Source of the DNA: G963677915 sp963677915
GTDB lineage: Bacteria; Bacillota; Clostridia; Lachnospirales; Vallitaleaceae
Reading direction: 5' to 3'
Assembly: GCA_963677915.2 (NCBI GenBank)
Contig: CAXXGE010000028.1
Coordinates: forward strand, 248,001 to 312,000
DNA length: 64,000 nucleotides
Positions 33,289-42,609 of this stretch are shown piece after piece; position 1 is the first letter of the stretch, and each line of letters starts with the position of its first letter. The translations under genes were made by a program, and so were the position numbers. Under the pieces are notes generated by a model that made no database searches, was not told the origin of the DNA, and worked only from the letters and a program-made list of their open reading frames with translations.

Positions 33289-35937
33289 ATGGAAAAACTA
33301 TTGCTGGTCGACGGAAACAGCATAATGAACAGGGCATTTTTTGGATTGCCGCTTTTGACCAACCATGAAGGCGTCTACACGAACGCGGTTTATGGTTTTT
33401 TAAATATATTGAACAGGGTGATGGAGGAAGAGTCAGCAACACATGTGACTGTTGCTTTTGACCTTAGGGCACCCACTTTCAGACACGATATGTACAGCGA
33501 TTACAAAGGCAACAGGAAAGGCATGCCGGATGAACTCCGGTCCCAGATGCCGCTGGTGAAAGAAGTTCTCAACGCCATGCATATACCGATCTACCAGATG
33601 GAAGGCTTCGAGGCGGATGATATACTGGGCACGCTGGCTTCGATAGGTGAGGATGCGGGATACAGTGTCACACTTCTGTCCGGTGACAAAGACATGCTGC
33701 AGCTTGCTACTGACAAGGTCAAGATCTCCATTCCAAGGACCAAAGGCGGACAGACGACGGTCGAACATTATTATGCGACCGATGTCGTCGAAAAAATCGG
33801 TGTATCACCCAAGGAATTCATAGATGTAAAAGGACTTATGGGCGACACGTCAGACAACATCCCCGGCGTTCCGGGTATTGGCGAAAAGACAGCAGTGAAG
33901 ATCATTGCCCAATGTCATGATATCGAAACTGCCATCAACTCTATTGATCAGCTGCCGAAACGCGCAGCCAAACTGCTGGGAGAAAATGTGGATCTTGCCA
34001 GGATGAGCAAGGAACTGGCAGCCATCAAAACCGATGTGCCGCTGGATATGTCTCTTGATGATACAGTCGTAGAGGATATGTATAATAAAAAAGTCTATGA
34101 CATGTTTGTCAACCTGGGCTTCACGACGCTGCTAAAGCAATTTGATTTATCTGATATCGCGTCGGAACCTGCTGAGCCGATGGAAATTGTCGAACTCGAA
34201 GCGGACGATGTCAGGAACTATATATTCGACAAAGAATCCTATTCGCTTTACTTTTACAGTGACGACTCGATGACGGGCATTGCGCTTACATCGGATGGAA
34301 AAAAGATTGAGTTGATCGAAACGCCATCGGTACCCTTTTCACAAATTCGAGACTGGCTGGAAATGCTGGGAGCCTCCGGCAAACGTCTGTGCACCCATGA
34401 TTTCAAGGACCAGTTGCATGTGTTTGGCCTTGACGGGTCTTCGGTCTATTTCCAGGACGGCCTTACACCTCAGCTCAACGACCTGTCCCTAATGCTGTAT
34501 ATTATCAATCCGATAGGGGACAATTACAACGTGGATGCGATAGGCGCCTATTTCAGCAATGCAACACTGGTTCCTTTGGACCTTTTTCTTGGGAAAGGCA
34601 AGTCCCGCAAAAACTGGGCGGATCTTGCGCCAACCGACAGGCAGGACTATGCAGCCCAGTGTGCCAAAGCCCTATTCGCCTCGGAAGCCGCTGCAATTGA
34701 AACACTGAAGAAGGAAAACCTGCTCGACCTGTACAATGATATGGAGCGGCCTCTTCTTTTCGTTTTGTATGAAGTGGAGTGCCTGGGCGTCAAAGTGGAT
34801 ACCAATATGCTGAAGGCCTATGGTGAGAAGCTGGCTTCCCAGATTGCAAATCTGGAAGAAAGCATCTATGAGGAAGCTGGCGAAACGTTCAATATTAATT
34901 CGCCCAAACAGCTTGGCCATATACTTTTTGAAAAACTGAATCTGCCGAATGGCAAGAAAACTAAAACCGGTTATTCAACTGCAGCGGGTGTCCTCGAAAA
35001 GCTGAAGAAACAACACCCGATTGTTGACAAAGTCATGTCTTACAGACAGCTTGCCAAATTGAAATCAACTTATGCCGACGGCCTTTATGAATACATCGCA
35101 GGGGACGGAAGAATTCATTCAACTTTCAGACAAAAAGTGGCGGCTACCGGCAGACTGAGCAGTACAGACCCGAACCTTCAGAATATTCCCGTCCGAATCG
35201 ACATCGGAAGGGAAATCCGAAAATGCTTTATACCGGAGGATGGACATGTCTTCATTGACGCGGATTACAGCCAGATTGAACTCAGGTTGCTCGCCCACTT
35301 ATCAGAGGATCCTGCATTCATTGAAGCTTTCAGAAGCGAACAGGACATCCATAGGATGACCGCCTCGCAGGTTTTTCATGTCCCTTTTGAAGAGGTGACG
35401 GATTTGCAGCGGCGCAATGCCAAGGCGGTCAATTTCGGCATTGTCTACGGCATCAGTGCTTTTGGACTTAGTGAAGATTTGAATATTACCGTGAAAGAGG
35501 CCAATTCATATATTGAACAGTACTTTGAACGGTATCCCAATGTGAAGAACTTTTTGGACCTGTGTGTGGCTAAAGGCAAGTCGGAAGGAGCTGTCAAAAC
35601 GCTCTTCAACAGAGTCAGACCCATACCCGAATTGAGCGCAAGCAACTTTGCTGTCCGTTCCTTTGGTGAAAGGGTTGCTATGAATGCACCCATTCAAGGC
35701 AGTGCAGCGGACATCATCAAGGTAGCGATGATTCAGGTCTATTTGAGGCTGAAAGAAAGGAACCTGAAATCCAAACTCATCTTGCAGGTGCATGACGAAC
35801 TTCTGATAGAGGCGCCACAGAATGAGGTGGAAGAGGTAACCTCCCTTCTGGTTGAAACGATGGAACATGCGGTTGCCTTATCTGTGCCCTTGACTGTGGA
35901 TGTGCATACCGGATCGAATTGGTACGAGTCGAAGTGA
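33289..35937 (+). CDS. polA: DNA polymerase I
   Basis: 882 residues. The N-terminal 5'-3' exonuclease (FEN-type) shows LLVDGNSIMNRAFFG, GFEADDILGT and the GLMGDTSDNIPGVPGIGEKT helix-hairpin-helix. The middle 3'-5' exonuclease-like domain lacks the usual DEDD residues (the first motif reads THDF, not D-x-E), as in Bacillus-type enzymes, so proofreading is probably absent. The polymerase domain has motif A DYSQIELRLLAHLSED, motif B RRNAKAVNFGIVYG and motif C QVHDELLIE. It fills gaps in repair and replaces Okazaki primers. coaE follows 15 bases later, a common Firmicutes arrangement. Confidence 0.97.
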   Translation: MEKLLLVDGNSIMNRAFFGLPLLTNHEGVYTNAVYGFLNILNRVMEEESATHVTVAFDLRAPTFRHDMYSDYKGNRKGMPDELRSQMPLVKEVLNAMHIPIYQMEGFEADDILGTLASIGEDAGYSVTLLSGDKDMLQLATDKVKISIPRTKGGQTTVEHYYATDVVEKIGVSPKEFIDVKGLMGDTSDNIPGVPGIGEKTAVKIIAQCHDIETAINSIDQLPKRAAKLLGENVDLARMSKELAAIKTDVPLDMSLDDTVVEDMYNKKVYDMFVNLGFTTLLKQFDLSDIASEPAEPMEIVELEADDVRNYIFDKESYSLYFYSDDSMTGIALTSDGKKIELIETPSVPFSQIRDWLEMLGASGKRLCTHDFKDQLHVFGLDGSSVYFQDGLTPQLNDLSLMLYIINPIGDNYNVDAIGAYFSNATLVPLDLFLGKGKSRKNWADLAPTDRQDYAAQCAKALFASEAAAIETLKKENLLDLYNDMERPLLFVLYEVECLGVKVDTNMLKAYGEKLASQIANLEESIYEEAGETFNINSPKQLGHILFEKLNLPNGKKTKTGYSTAAGVLEKLKKQHPIVDKVMSYRQLAKLKSTYADGLYEYIAGDGRIHSTFRQKVAATGRLSSTDPNLQNIPVRIDIGREIRKCFIPEDGHVFIDADYSQIELRLLAHLSEDPAFIEAFRSEQDIHRMTASQVFHVPFEEVTDLQRRNAKAVNFGIVYGISAFGLSEDLNITVKEANSYIEQYFERYPNVKNFLDLCVAKGKSEGAVKTLFNRVRPIPELSASNFAVRSFGERVAMNAPIQGSAADIIKVAMIQVYLRLKERNLKSKLILQVHDELLIEAPQNEVEEVTSLLVETMEHAVALSVPLTVDVHTGSNWYESK

Positions 35938-35952
35938 GGGACTGCAAGAGAT

Positions 35953-36555
35953 ATGAAAACAATCGGATTGATGGGGGGAGCCGGCTCGGGAAAATCTTTT
36001 CTTGCGGCTTACCTGAAAAACAATTATAATGCTGTAGTCATCGATGGAGACGGTGTTGGCCACAGGCTGCTCGACATGGATGAAGACATAAAAAAAGCGA
36101 TAGTCGACATTTTCGGACCGACTGTATCAGACAGTGATGGCAATATCGACCGTAAGTCTTTGGGGTCCATTGTGTTCGGAGACAAATCGGCCTTGTCGAA
36201 ACTGAATAAGATCATGCATCCTGCAATGAAAACAGCCATCTCATCACAGATAAGGGCATTGAATCAAGATGGTACCGATATCGCTGTGCTTGATGCGGCA
36301 GTCATGATCGAAGCTGGTTTTTTGGACCTGGTGGATTTCACAATCTATATCACTGCAGATGAATCGATACGGCTGAATCGTCTGACCGGCCCAAGAGGCA
36401 TAGAGAATGAAAAGGCTCTTAACATGATTGCAAGCGGCAGAGAAGATTATGGCCGGTATGCAGACTATACACTTGACAGTTCTGGCGGTGAAAATGTCAG
36501 TTACAATCAGCTGGACGACATAATGAAGGATATACTGGAGGAGAACTATGAATAA
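35953..36555 (+). CDS. coaE: Dephospho-CoA kinase
   Basis: 200 residues. P-loop GLMGGAGSGKSFLA at the N-terminus, VIDGDGVGHRLLDMD for dephospho-CoA binding, the LID-region arginines in RLNRLTGPRG. It phosphorylates the ribose 3' hydroxyl in the last step of coenzyme A synthesis. It follows polA and overlaps the next gene by 8 bases (ATGAATAA). Confidence 0.95.
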   Translation: MKTIGLMGGAGSGKSFLAAYLKNNYNAVVIDGDGVGHRLLDMDEDIKKAIVDIFGPTVSDSDGNIDRKSLGSIVFGDKSALSKLNKIMHPAMKTAISSQIRALNQDGTDIAVLDAAVMIEAGFLDLVDFTIYITADESIRLNRLTGPRGIENEKALNMIASGREDYGRYADYTLDSSGGENVSYNQLDDIMKDILEENYE

Positions 36556-38119
36556 ATTAATAACACTTTTGCTGACGGTTGTTCTATTGACTTCGACGAC
36601 AGCCTGTTCCGACAATATCAAGGAACTGATGGAAGAGAAGATCAACGAAGGACAGCAGGAACAATCCACAGATGCTGAGACTAACGAGAATGAGAAATCA
36701 ATAGAAATACCGGATCCGTCCTATGGCGGTACGCTCAAACTCGTCACCGGAAATCCTGAAAGTTACAATCCATTTGTAAACAGGGACAGGGATGTGGATG
36801 TCATGCTTGGCTTTATCTACGAAAAGCTGTTTGTGCTTGACAACAGTTTCAAACCGGTTCCGGTACTTGTCGACAATTACGTTTTCGATGAGGATGGCGC
36901 TGGCGTGGTGCTGACACTGTCGGGCAAAGCTGTCTTCAGTGATGGAAGCCCCGTCACTTCCTATGATGTACTGTTTTCCTATGAGACAAGCAAAACCAAT
37001 CCAGACAATATCTACAGCCCCAACACTCAAAATATCGACAGGGTAATCGCTGTGGATGAACAGACAGTCCATGTGCTCTTCAAGCAGGCTTATGCTTTCG
37101 GTTTGTACGACTTGGCTTTTCCGATTGTAAGGGAGGGTGCAGAAGGTACACTTCTTGGCACCGGCCCATATATGTATGAAAGCGACCAAGGCATGAAAGA
37201 AGTGGTTTTGACACGCAATGAATCATGGTACAATGAAAAGCCTTATATTGACAAACTGCATTTTGCTGTCGCTTCCGATCCTGTTGTACAGGAGAACATG
37301 TATGACCAGCATCTGATTGATGCAATAAATCCAGACCGTTTTGATTGGACCAAGTATTCGGATGATGCAGCCAACAATATTTATGAATATCCAAGCCTGT
37401 ACTATCAATTTATCGCCTTCAGTCCAACGAGCGTCCTATTCGATTCTCTAGAAGCCCGACAGGCGCTGGAAATGGCAATTGATAAATCAGCTCTTGCATC
37501 CAATCTTTATTTGAACCACGCGATACCTGTCAGGACACCGGTACCGCCAAATGCCTGGTACAATACAATTGATGATACGGCATCCGTCCACGATCCTGCG
37601 TCGGCCGCAGACTATTTCCAGTCCATCACAGGAGATACTGCAGCCACACTGCTGGTACGTTCGGATATGCCCACGCACATTGCCATCGGGGAGTATTTAA
37701 AGAGCACATTGGAGGACATGGGCATTCAGCTTGCAGTTGAGGCTGTTGATGCTGAATCGTACCACTCGAGACTGCTTTCAGGCGACTATGATTTAGCAGC
37801 AGCCGGATGGAAAATGTCCGCATCCCCAGATTATACACCGCTTTTCCATTCCAGTTATGTGAATACCGGCACGAACTTCATCAACTTCAACTCGGTTGAA
37901 ATGGATACGGCGTTGGCAAGCCTCTTTAAAAGCACTTCTGATGAAATGCTGCTGGAAGCCGTCGGCAATTTCCAGACCCTATGGCTGCTGGAACTGCCAT
38001 ATTTGTCATTGTTTTACCTGAATGGTGCTGTCATGCTGCATGACAATGTGTATGGCGAACTTGATCCGAGTTGCCTAGATACATTCAGCGGATTGAACAA
38101 CATTTATCTGGATAATTGA
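36548..38119 (+). CDS. Peptide/nickel ABC-transporter substrate-binding lipoprotein (SBP family 5)
   Basis: 523 residues. A signal peptide ends at a Cys near residue 20 (STTACSDN, a weak lipobox), followed by an acidic linker. The family 5 binding-protein fold then begins at about residue 58 (YGGTLKLVTGNPESYNP), with FSDGSPVTSYDVLFSYE and, near the end, MSASPDYTPLFHS. No permease or ATPase genes adjoin, so it is either an orphan receptor or works with a transporter elsewhere. Its coupling to coaE looks positional rather than functional. Confidence 0.85.
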   Translation: MNKLITLLLTVVLLTSTTACSDNIKELMEEKINEGQQEQSTDAETNENEKSIEIPDPSYGGTLKLVTGNPESYNPFVNRDRDVDVMLGFIYEKLFVLDNSFKPVPVLVDNYVFDEDGAGVVLTLSGKAVFSDGSPVTSYDVLFSYETSKTNPDNIYSPNTQNIDRVIAVDEQTVHVLFKQAYAFGLYDLAFPIVREGAEGTLLGTGPYMYESDQGMKEVVLTRNESWYNEKPYIDKLHFAVASDPVVQENMYDQHLIDAINPDRFDWTKYSDDAANNIYEYPSLYYQFIAFSPTSVLFDSLEARQALEMAIDKSALASNLYLNHAIPVRTPVPPNAWYNTIDDTASVHDPASAADYFQSITGDTAATLLVRSDMPTHIAIGEYLKSTLEDMGIQLAVEAVDAESYHSRLLSGDYDLAAAGWKMSASPDYTPLFHSSYVNTGTNFINFNSVEMDTALASLFKSTSDEMLLEAVGNFQTLWLLELPYLSLFYLNGAVMLHDNVYGELDPSCLDTFSGLNNIYLDN

Positions 38120-38141
38120 TTTCCTTAAGGGAGGGGATTGA

Positions 38142-40130
38142 ATGCAGTCAGAAAACAGCACAGTTATGGATAACCGAATATTCGGACTGGACATAGGAAC
38201 CCGTTCAGTAGTCGGCATCGTCGGATGCTTTGAAGGTGACAAATTCAAGGTTGTTGCTTTTTCATCCAGGGAGCATCAAACCCGTTCCATGATTGACGGA
38301 CAGATTCATGATATTGAAAAAGTGACCGCTACCATTCGCGAAGTCAAAGAGGATCTGGAGTTACAATTTGGGCACCCCCTGAGGAAAGTCAGCATTGCAG
38401 CTGCCGGCAGAGTGCTAAAAACCGCCCTCGTCAAGGTGAACGAACCTTGTGATCCGACGGTTGCCATCGATTATGATCTTGTCAACGCTTTGGAACTGTC
38501 AGGTATGGAAAAAGCACATCAACAGATCAATCAAAACCAGGGACAGCGGGAAATGGGTTACCACTGTGTCGGCTATACAGTCGCCAAATATTATCTGAAT
38601 GACTATCCCATAGCCACCTTGATCGGACATACGGGTAAAACAATCGGGGCTGACGTTCTGGCTACATTCCTTCCTCAGGAAGTCGTCGACAGCCTTTATG
38701 CGGTAGTGGCAAAGTCAGGGCTTGAAGTATACAGCCTGACCCTTGAGCCCATAGCTGCTATCCATTTGGCTATTCCCGAGCAGTTCAGACTGCTCAATAT
38801 CGCGCTGATCGATATTGGCGCAGGTACAAGCGACATTGCGATTACCAAGCATGGCAGTATCGTTGCATACGGTATGATCCCCTATGCAGGTGATGAACTG
38901 ACTGAAACCATCATGCATAAGTACCTGGTGGATTTCCAGACTGCTGAACGCATGAAGATTGAAAGCGCTGCCGGCGTGGAACTAATCTCATTCCAGGACA
39001 TAATCGGCCTAAGCCACCAGGCGAGTCTTAACGATGTTCGCAGTACGATGGCTGAAGCTTGCGGGAACCTAACCGAGATGATAGCGGCCAAAATCAACGA
39101 ATTGAATGGTGGAAAACCGACAAGTGCCGTATTTGTCGTTGGCGGCGGTGGCCAGATCCATAACTTTACCGAACAGCTTTCGGAACGGCTTGGTCTCCCT
39201 GCTGAGCGTGTTGCCATACGCGGCAAAGGTGTCATGGAGAACATTGATTTCAGCAGAATCGGTCTCGAGCAGAGCCCTGACCTGGTGACGCCAGTCGGAA
39301 TATGCCTAACAGGTTATAAAAACAGAAAAGGAGACTTCATACAGGTATACCTGAACGAAGAACCCATGCGAATTTTCAACAACAACAACCTGACTGTCAT
39401 GGAGGTCGCCGCTTTCAAAGGCTATGATCCCGAGAAACTGATTACCAGGAATGGCCGTTCCCTGAATTACATGATCAACGGCAGCAATGCTTCACTTTCA
39501 GGTGAACTTGGAAGGCCGGCAAGAGTGTATGTCAATGGTTTGGAAACAGCCATGACCCAACCGATAGCCATGAATGACAGTATCGTCATCATCCCTTCCA
39601 AAAGAGGACAGGATGCAACTTTGACCTTTGGTGAACTGGAGAACAAACTGACAGCCACCATCACGGTCAACGGCACCATATTCCCTATGCGTCCTGTCAT
39701 CAAGCTGGATGGCAATTCAGTTTCGCTGGATATGCAGATCAGCGATGGCGACCGCATTGAAATCGAATGGCCAACACTTGACGATTTCATGTCTGCAAAC
39801 GGACAGCCGAGGGAGGGCAGAAGGTTCTATGCCCATCACGGTCCCGTTGGTGGAAGCTACAGGCTCGAACCGGAAGACATTATCCGTGTCGAAGACGACA
39901 AAAGTGTGGCCATACTGGTTCAGGTCAACCTACAGCAGGTCCGGATGACAGGAAAAGAATCTTATGTATTTGTTGATGTTTTCGACTATATTGATTTCGA
40001 TTTAACGAAGCCAAAGGGCATAATCAAGTGTTTCGTCAACGGACTGAGCGCAGACTACATGATGCCCTTAAAAGATGGTGACACAGTCGAAGTGTTCTGG
40101 AGTGACAGGAATTCTATCATCAAGCAATAG
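38142..40130 (+). CDS. Long FtsA-like ATPase-fold protein
   Basis: 662 residues, GGGAGGGG before the ATG. The first 400 residues are an actin-like FtsA/PilM-type ATPase: FGLDIGTRSVVGIVG (phosphate 1), LIDIGAGTSDIAIT (phosphate 2), VFVVGGGGQIHNFTEQL (adenosine motif). FtsA is normally about 420 residues; the extra 260 residues are beta-rich with repeated small domains (around VYLNEEPMRIFNNNNLTVME, ARVYVNGLETAMTQPIAMND, IVKCF-like IIKCFVNG). Clostridial genomes carry such extended relatives beside a canonical FtsA; role unknown, possibly in division or envelope assembly. Confidence 0.8.
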   Translation: MQSENSTVMDNRIFGLDIGTRSVVGIVGCFEGDKFKVVAFSSREHQTRSMIDGQIHDIEKVTATIREVKEDLELQFGHPLRKVSIAAAGRVLKTALVKVNEPCDPTVAIDYDLVNALELSGMEKAHQQINQNQGQREMGYHCVGYTVAKYYLNDYPIATLIGHTGKTIGADVLATFLPQEVVDSLYAVVAKSGLEVYSLTLEPIAAIHLAIPEQFRLLNIALIDIGAGTSDIAITKHGSIVAYGMIPYAGDELTETIMHKYLVDFQTAERMKIESAAGVELISFQDIIGLSHQASLNDVRSTMAEACGNLTEMIAAKINELNGGKPTSAVFVVGGGGQIHNFTEQLSERLGLPAERVAIRGKGVMENIDFSRIGLEQSPDLVTPVGICLTGYKNRKGDFIQVYLNEEPMRIFNNNNLTVMEVAAFKGYDPEKLITRNGRSLNYMINGSNASLSGELGRPARVYVNGLETAMTQPIAMNDSIVIIPSKRGQDATLTFGELENKLTATITVNGTIFPMRPVIKLDGNSVSLDMQISDGDRIEIEWPTLDDFMSANGQPREGRRFYAHHGPVGGSYRLEPEDIIRVEDDKSVAILVQVNLQQVRMTGKESYVFVDVFDYIDFDLTKPKGIIKCFVNGLSADYMMPLKDGDTVEVFWSDRNSIIKQ

Positions 40131-40142
40131 CAAGGAGCAACC

Positions 40143-40934
40143 ATGAAATTATGCAGTATATCAAGCGGCAGCAGCGGCAACTGTATTTATGTCGGCAGTG
40201 ATACATCCCATATACTCATCGATGTGGGTATAAGCGGGAAACGCGCTTCAGCCGGCCTGGATCTGATTTCTGTGGATCCAAAAGAACTGACCGCCATACT
40301 CGTTACCCATGAACATTCAGACCATATCAGCGGTGTCGGCGTGATGGCAAGACGTTATAGGTGTCCTGTCTACGGTACGAGAAAGACATTAGGCGCCATG
40401 CTGGAGAGCCGTTCCATAGGGAAGATTGCCGAAGAACAGCTGTTTTACATCGAGGCTGGAAGCAGTTTCGAGATTGGCGATATTACCGTTACGGCGACCC
40501 CTTCCCGTCATGACGCTGTCGACCCGGTTTTCTACACGTTTGTCAGCGGCAACAGGAAAATAAGCGTCGCTACAGACCTGGGTACGTACAATGATGATAT
40601 AAAGACAGCGCTGTCAGGGTCAAATGCCTTATTTATCGAGGCGAATCACGATATAAGAATGCTGGAAGCCGGGCCCTATCCGTATTTTCTGAAACAGCGG
40701 ATTCTGAGCGATATCGGCCATCTGTCAAACGAAAATTCTGGACGCCTGATCTGTGAACTTGCCCACGAAGGCTTGCAAGATGTCATATTGGGACACCTTA
40801 GCCATGAAAACAATATGCCGGACGTAGCCCTTGAATCGGTGCGGTGCGAAATCAAAAACTGGCATCAGGACCTGGCACATGTGAAATTGCATGTGGCTGG
40901 CAGACATACAAACTCTATACTAGTGACCACATAA
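40143..40934 (+). CDS. MBL-fold metallohydrolase, YycJ/WalJ type
   Basis: 263 residues. It begins CSISSGSSGNCIYVG, the characteristic start of this family, and carries the metal-binding motif VTHEHSDHISGV, then SRHDAVDP, ATDLGTYND and LGHLSHENN. Relatives are predicted nucleases linked to cell-wall or DNA metabolism; the substrate is not established. It is read in the same direction as the FtsA-like gene 12 bases upstream. Confidence 0.88.
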   Translation: MKLCSISSGSSGNCIYVGSDTSHILIDVGISGKRASAGLDLISVDPKELTAILVTHEHSDHISGVGVMARRYRCPVYGTRKTLGAMLESRSIGKIAEEQLFYIEAGSSFEIGDITVTATPSRHDAVDPVFYTFVSGNRKISVATDLGTYNDDIKTALSGSNALFIEANHDIRMLEAGPYPYFLKQRILSDIGHLSNENSGRLICELAHEGLQDVILGHLSHENNMPDVALESVRCEIKNWHQDLAHVKLHVAGRHTNSILVTT

Positions 40935-40951
40935 TTTAAGGAGATATTATC

Positions 40952-41227
40952 ATGACCAACAGAGGAATCATTACCGTCGTAGGAAACGATGCCGTCGGAA
41001 TCATAGCAAAAGTCAGCACCTATCTTGCTGAAACCGATATCAATATACTTGACCTATCACAAACCATCGTTGAAAACTACTTCAATATGATGATGGTTGT
41101 GGACCTTGAAGCATCCGTCAAACCATTCAATGAAGTCGTCGACGATCTTGCCAAACTGGGTGAGGAAATCGGCCTTGTTATCAGACTTCAGCACGAAGAC
41201 ATTTTCAATAAAATGCACAGGATTTAG
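40952..41227 (+). CDS. ACT-domain protein
   Basis: 91 residues consisting of one ACT domain (RGIITVVGNDAVGIIAKVST, with the G-x-x-AKVS ligand loop). Family members bind small molecules, often amino acids. Such a gene is regularly paired with the DUF711 gene that follows 8 bases later, so the two are likely to act together. Confidence 0.88.
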   Translation: MTNRGIITVVGNDAVGIIAKVSTYLAETDINILDLSQTIVENYFNMMMVVDLEASVKPFNEVVDDLAKLGEEIGLVIRLQHEDIFNKMHRI

Positions 41228-41235
41228 GTGATGAC

Positions 41236-42597
41236 ATGATTAATCTATTTGAAGTCAATGAAACGAACACGATGATCATGAGCGACAATCTGGATGTAAG
41301 GACCATTACCATGGGTATCAACCTGATGGATTGCGCCGATCCTGATATCGACCGTTTCTGTGAGAAGATTTACAACAAAATTACGACAAAGGCAAAGGAC
41401 CTGGTCAAAACAGGTGAAGATATTTCTAAACAGTTTGGTGTGCCTATAGTCAACAAACGGATTTCTGTAACTCCGATCGCTTTGGCAGCAAGCGCAATAG
41501 AGAATGCAGACAGCTACGTAAAGATCGCCAAGACCCTGGACAGGGCAGCCGAAACAGTCGGCGTCAACTTTATCGGCGGGTTTTCAGCCTTGGTGCAAAA
41601 AGGCATGACGCCTTCCGATCTTAAATTGATCAAATCCCTCCCAGAAAGCCTTGCAGCGACTGAAAGGGTCTGCAGTTCTGTGAACGTAGGTTCGACCAAA
41701 ACAGGCATCAATATGGATGCTGTCCGCCTCATTGGCGAAATGCTGATCGATACGGCACACATGACACAGGATAGAGACTCGATAGGTTGCGCGAAGTTCG
41801 TTGTATTTACGAATGCGCCTGATGACAATCCTTTTATGGCCGGTGCCTTCCATGGCGTCAGCGAATACGACACTGTCATAAATGTCGGCGTCAGCGGTCC
41901 CGGTGTCGTTAAAAAGGCCCTTGAATCCTGCAGGGGAGAGGACTTTGAAACACTGGCAGAAACAATCAAGAAAACCGCATTCAAAATCACAAGAATCGGC
42001 CAGCTTGTTGCCAAGGAAGCTTCAAAACGTCTGGACGTGCCATTTGGCATCATCGACCTTTCACTGGCACCGACTCCTGCAATTGGAGACAGTATTGCCG
42101 ACATTCTCTGTGAAATGGGACTTGAATACGCCGGCGCTCCAGGAACGACTGCAGCCCTTGCCATGCTCAACGACCAAGTGAAAAAAGGCGGTGCCATGGC
42201 GTCCTCCTATGTAGGCGGTCTAAGCGGCGCTTTCATTCCTGTCAGCGAAGACCAGGGTATGATTCAGGCAGTACAGGCAGGCGCCCTGACCCTGGAAAAA
42301 CTGGAAGCGATGACCTGTGTTTGCTCGGTTGGTCTTGATATGATCGCCATCCCAGGAGATACAAAAGCGACCACCATTTCCGGAATCATCGCCGATGAAA
42401 TGGCTATCGGCATGATCAACCAGAAAACCACAGCAGTACGTATCATCCCTGTCATAGGCAAAAAAGTAGGCGATATGGTTGAATTCGGGGGTTTGCTCGG
42501 CTATGCACCGATTATGCCGGTCAACAACTTCTCATGCGATGCGTTCATAAATCGAACAGGACGTATCCCTGCACCCATACACAGTTACAAAAACTAA
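41236..42597 (+). CDS. DUF711/UPF0210 family protein
   Basis: 453 residues, length as in the family. Conserved Gly/Ala-rich blocks include RISVTPIALAAS, NVGVSGPGVVKKAL, GIIDLSLAPTPAIGDS and GAPGTTAALAMLNDQVKKGG. The fold is related to the glycyl-radical/PFL group but lacks a radical site; the function is unknown. It is the partner of the ACT-domain gene just upstream. Confidence 0.9.
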   Translation: MINLFEVNETNTMIMSDNLDVRTITMGINLMDCADPDIDRFCEKIYNKITTKAKDLVKTGEDISKQFGVPIVNKRISVTPIALAASAIENADSYVKIAKTLDRAAETVGVNFIGGFSALVQKGMTPSDLKLIKSLPESLAATERVCSSVNVGSTKTGINMDAVRLIGEMLIDTAHMTQDRDSIGCAKFVVFTNAPDDNPFMAGAFHGVSEYDTVINVGVSGPGVVKKALESCRGEDFETLAETIKKTAFKITRIGQLVAKEASKRLDVPFGIIDLSLAPTPAIGDSIADILCEMGLEYAGAPGTTAALAMLNDQVKKGGAMASSYVGGLSGAFIPVSEDQGMIQAVQAGALTLEKLEAMTCVCSVGLDMIAIPGDTKATTISGIIADEMAIGMINQKTTAVRIIPVIGKKVGDMVEFGGLLGYAPIMPVNNFSCDAFINRTGRIPAPIHSYKN

Positions 42598-42609
42598 AGG
42601 TGGTGTCGA

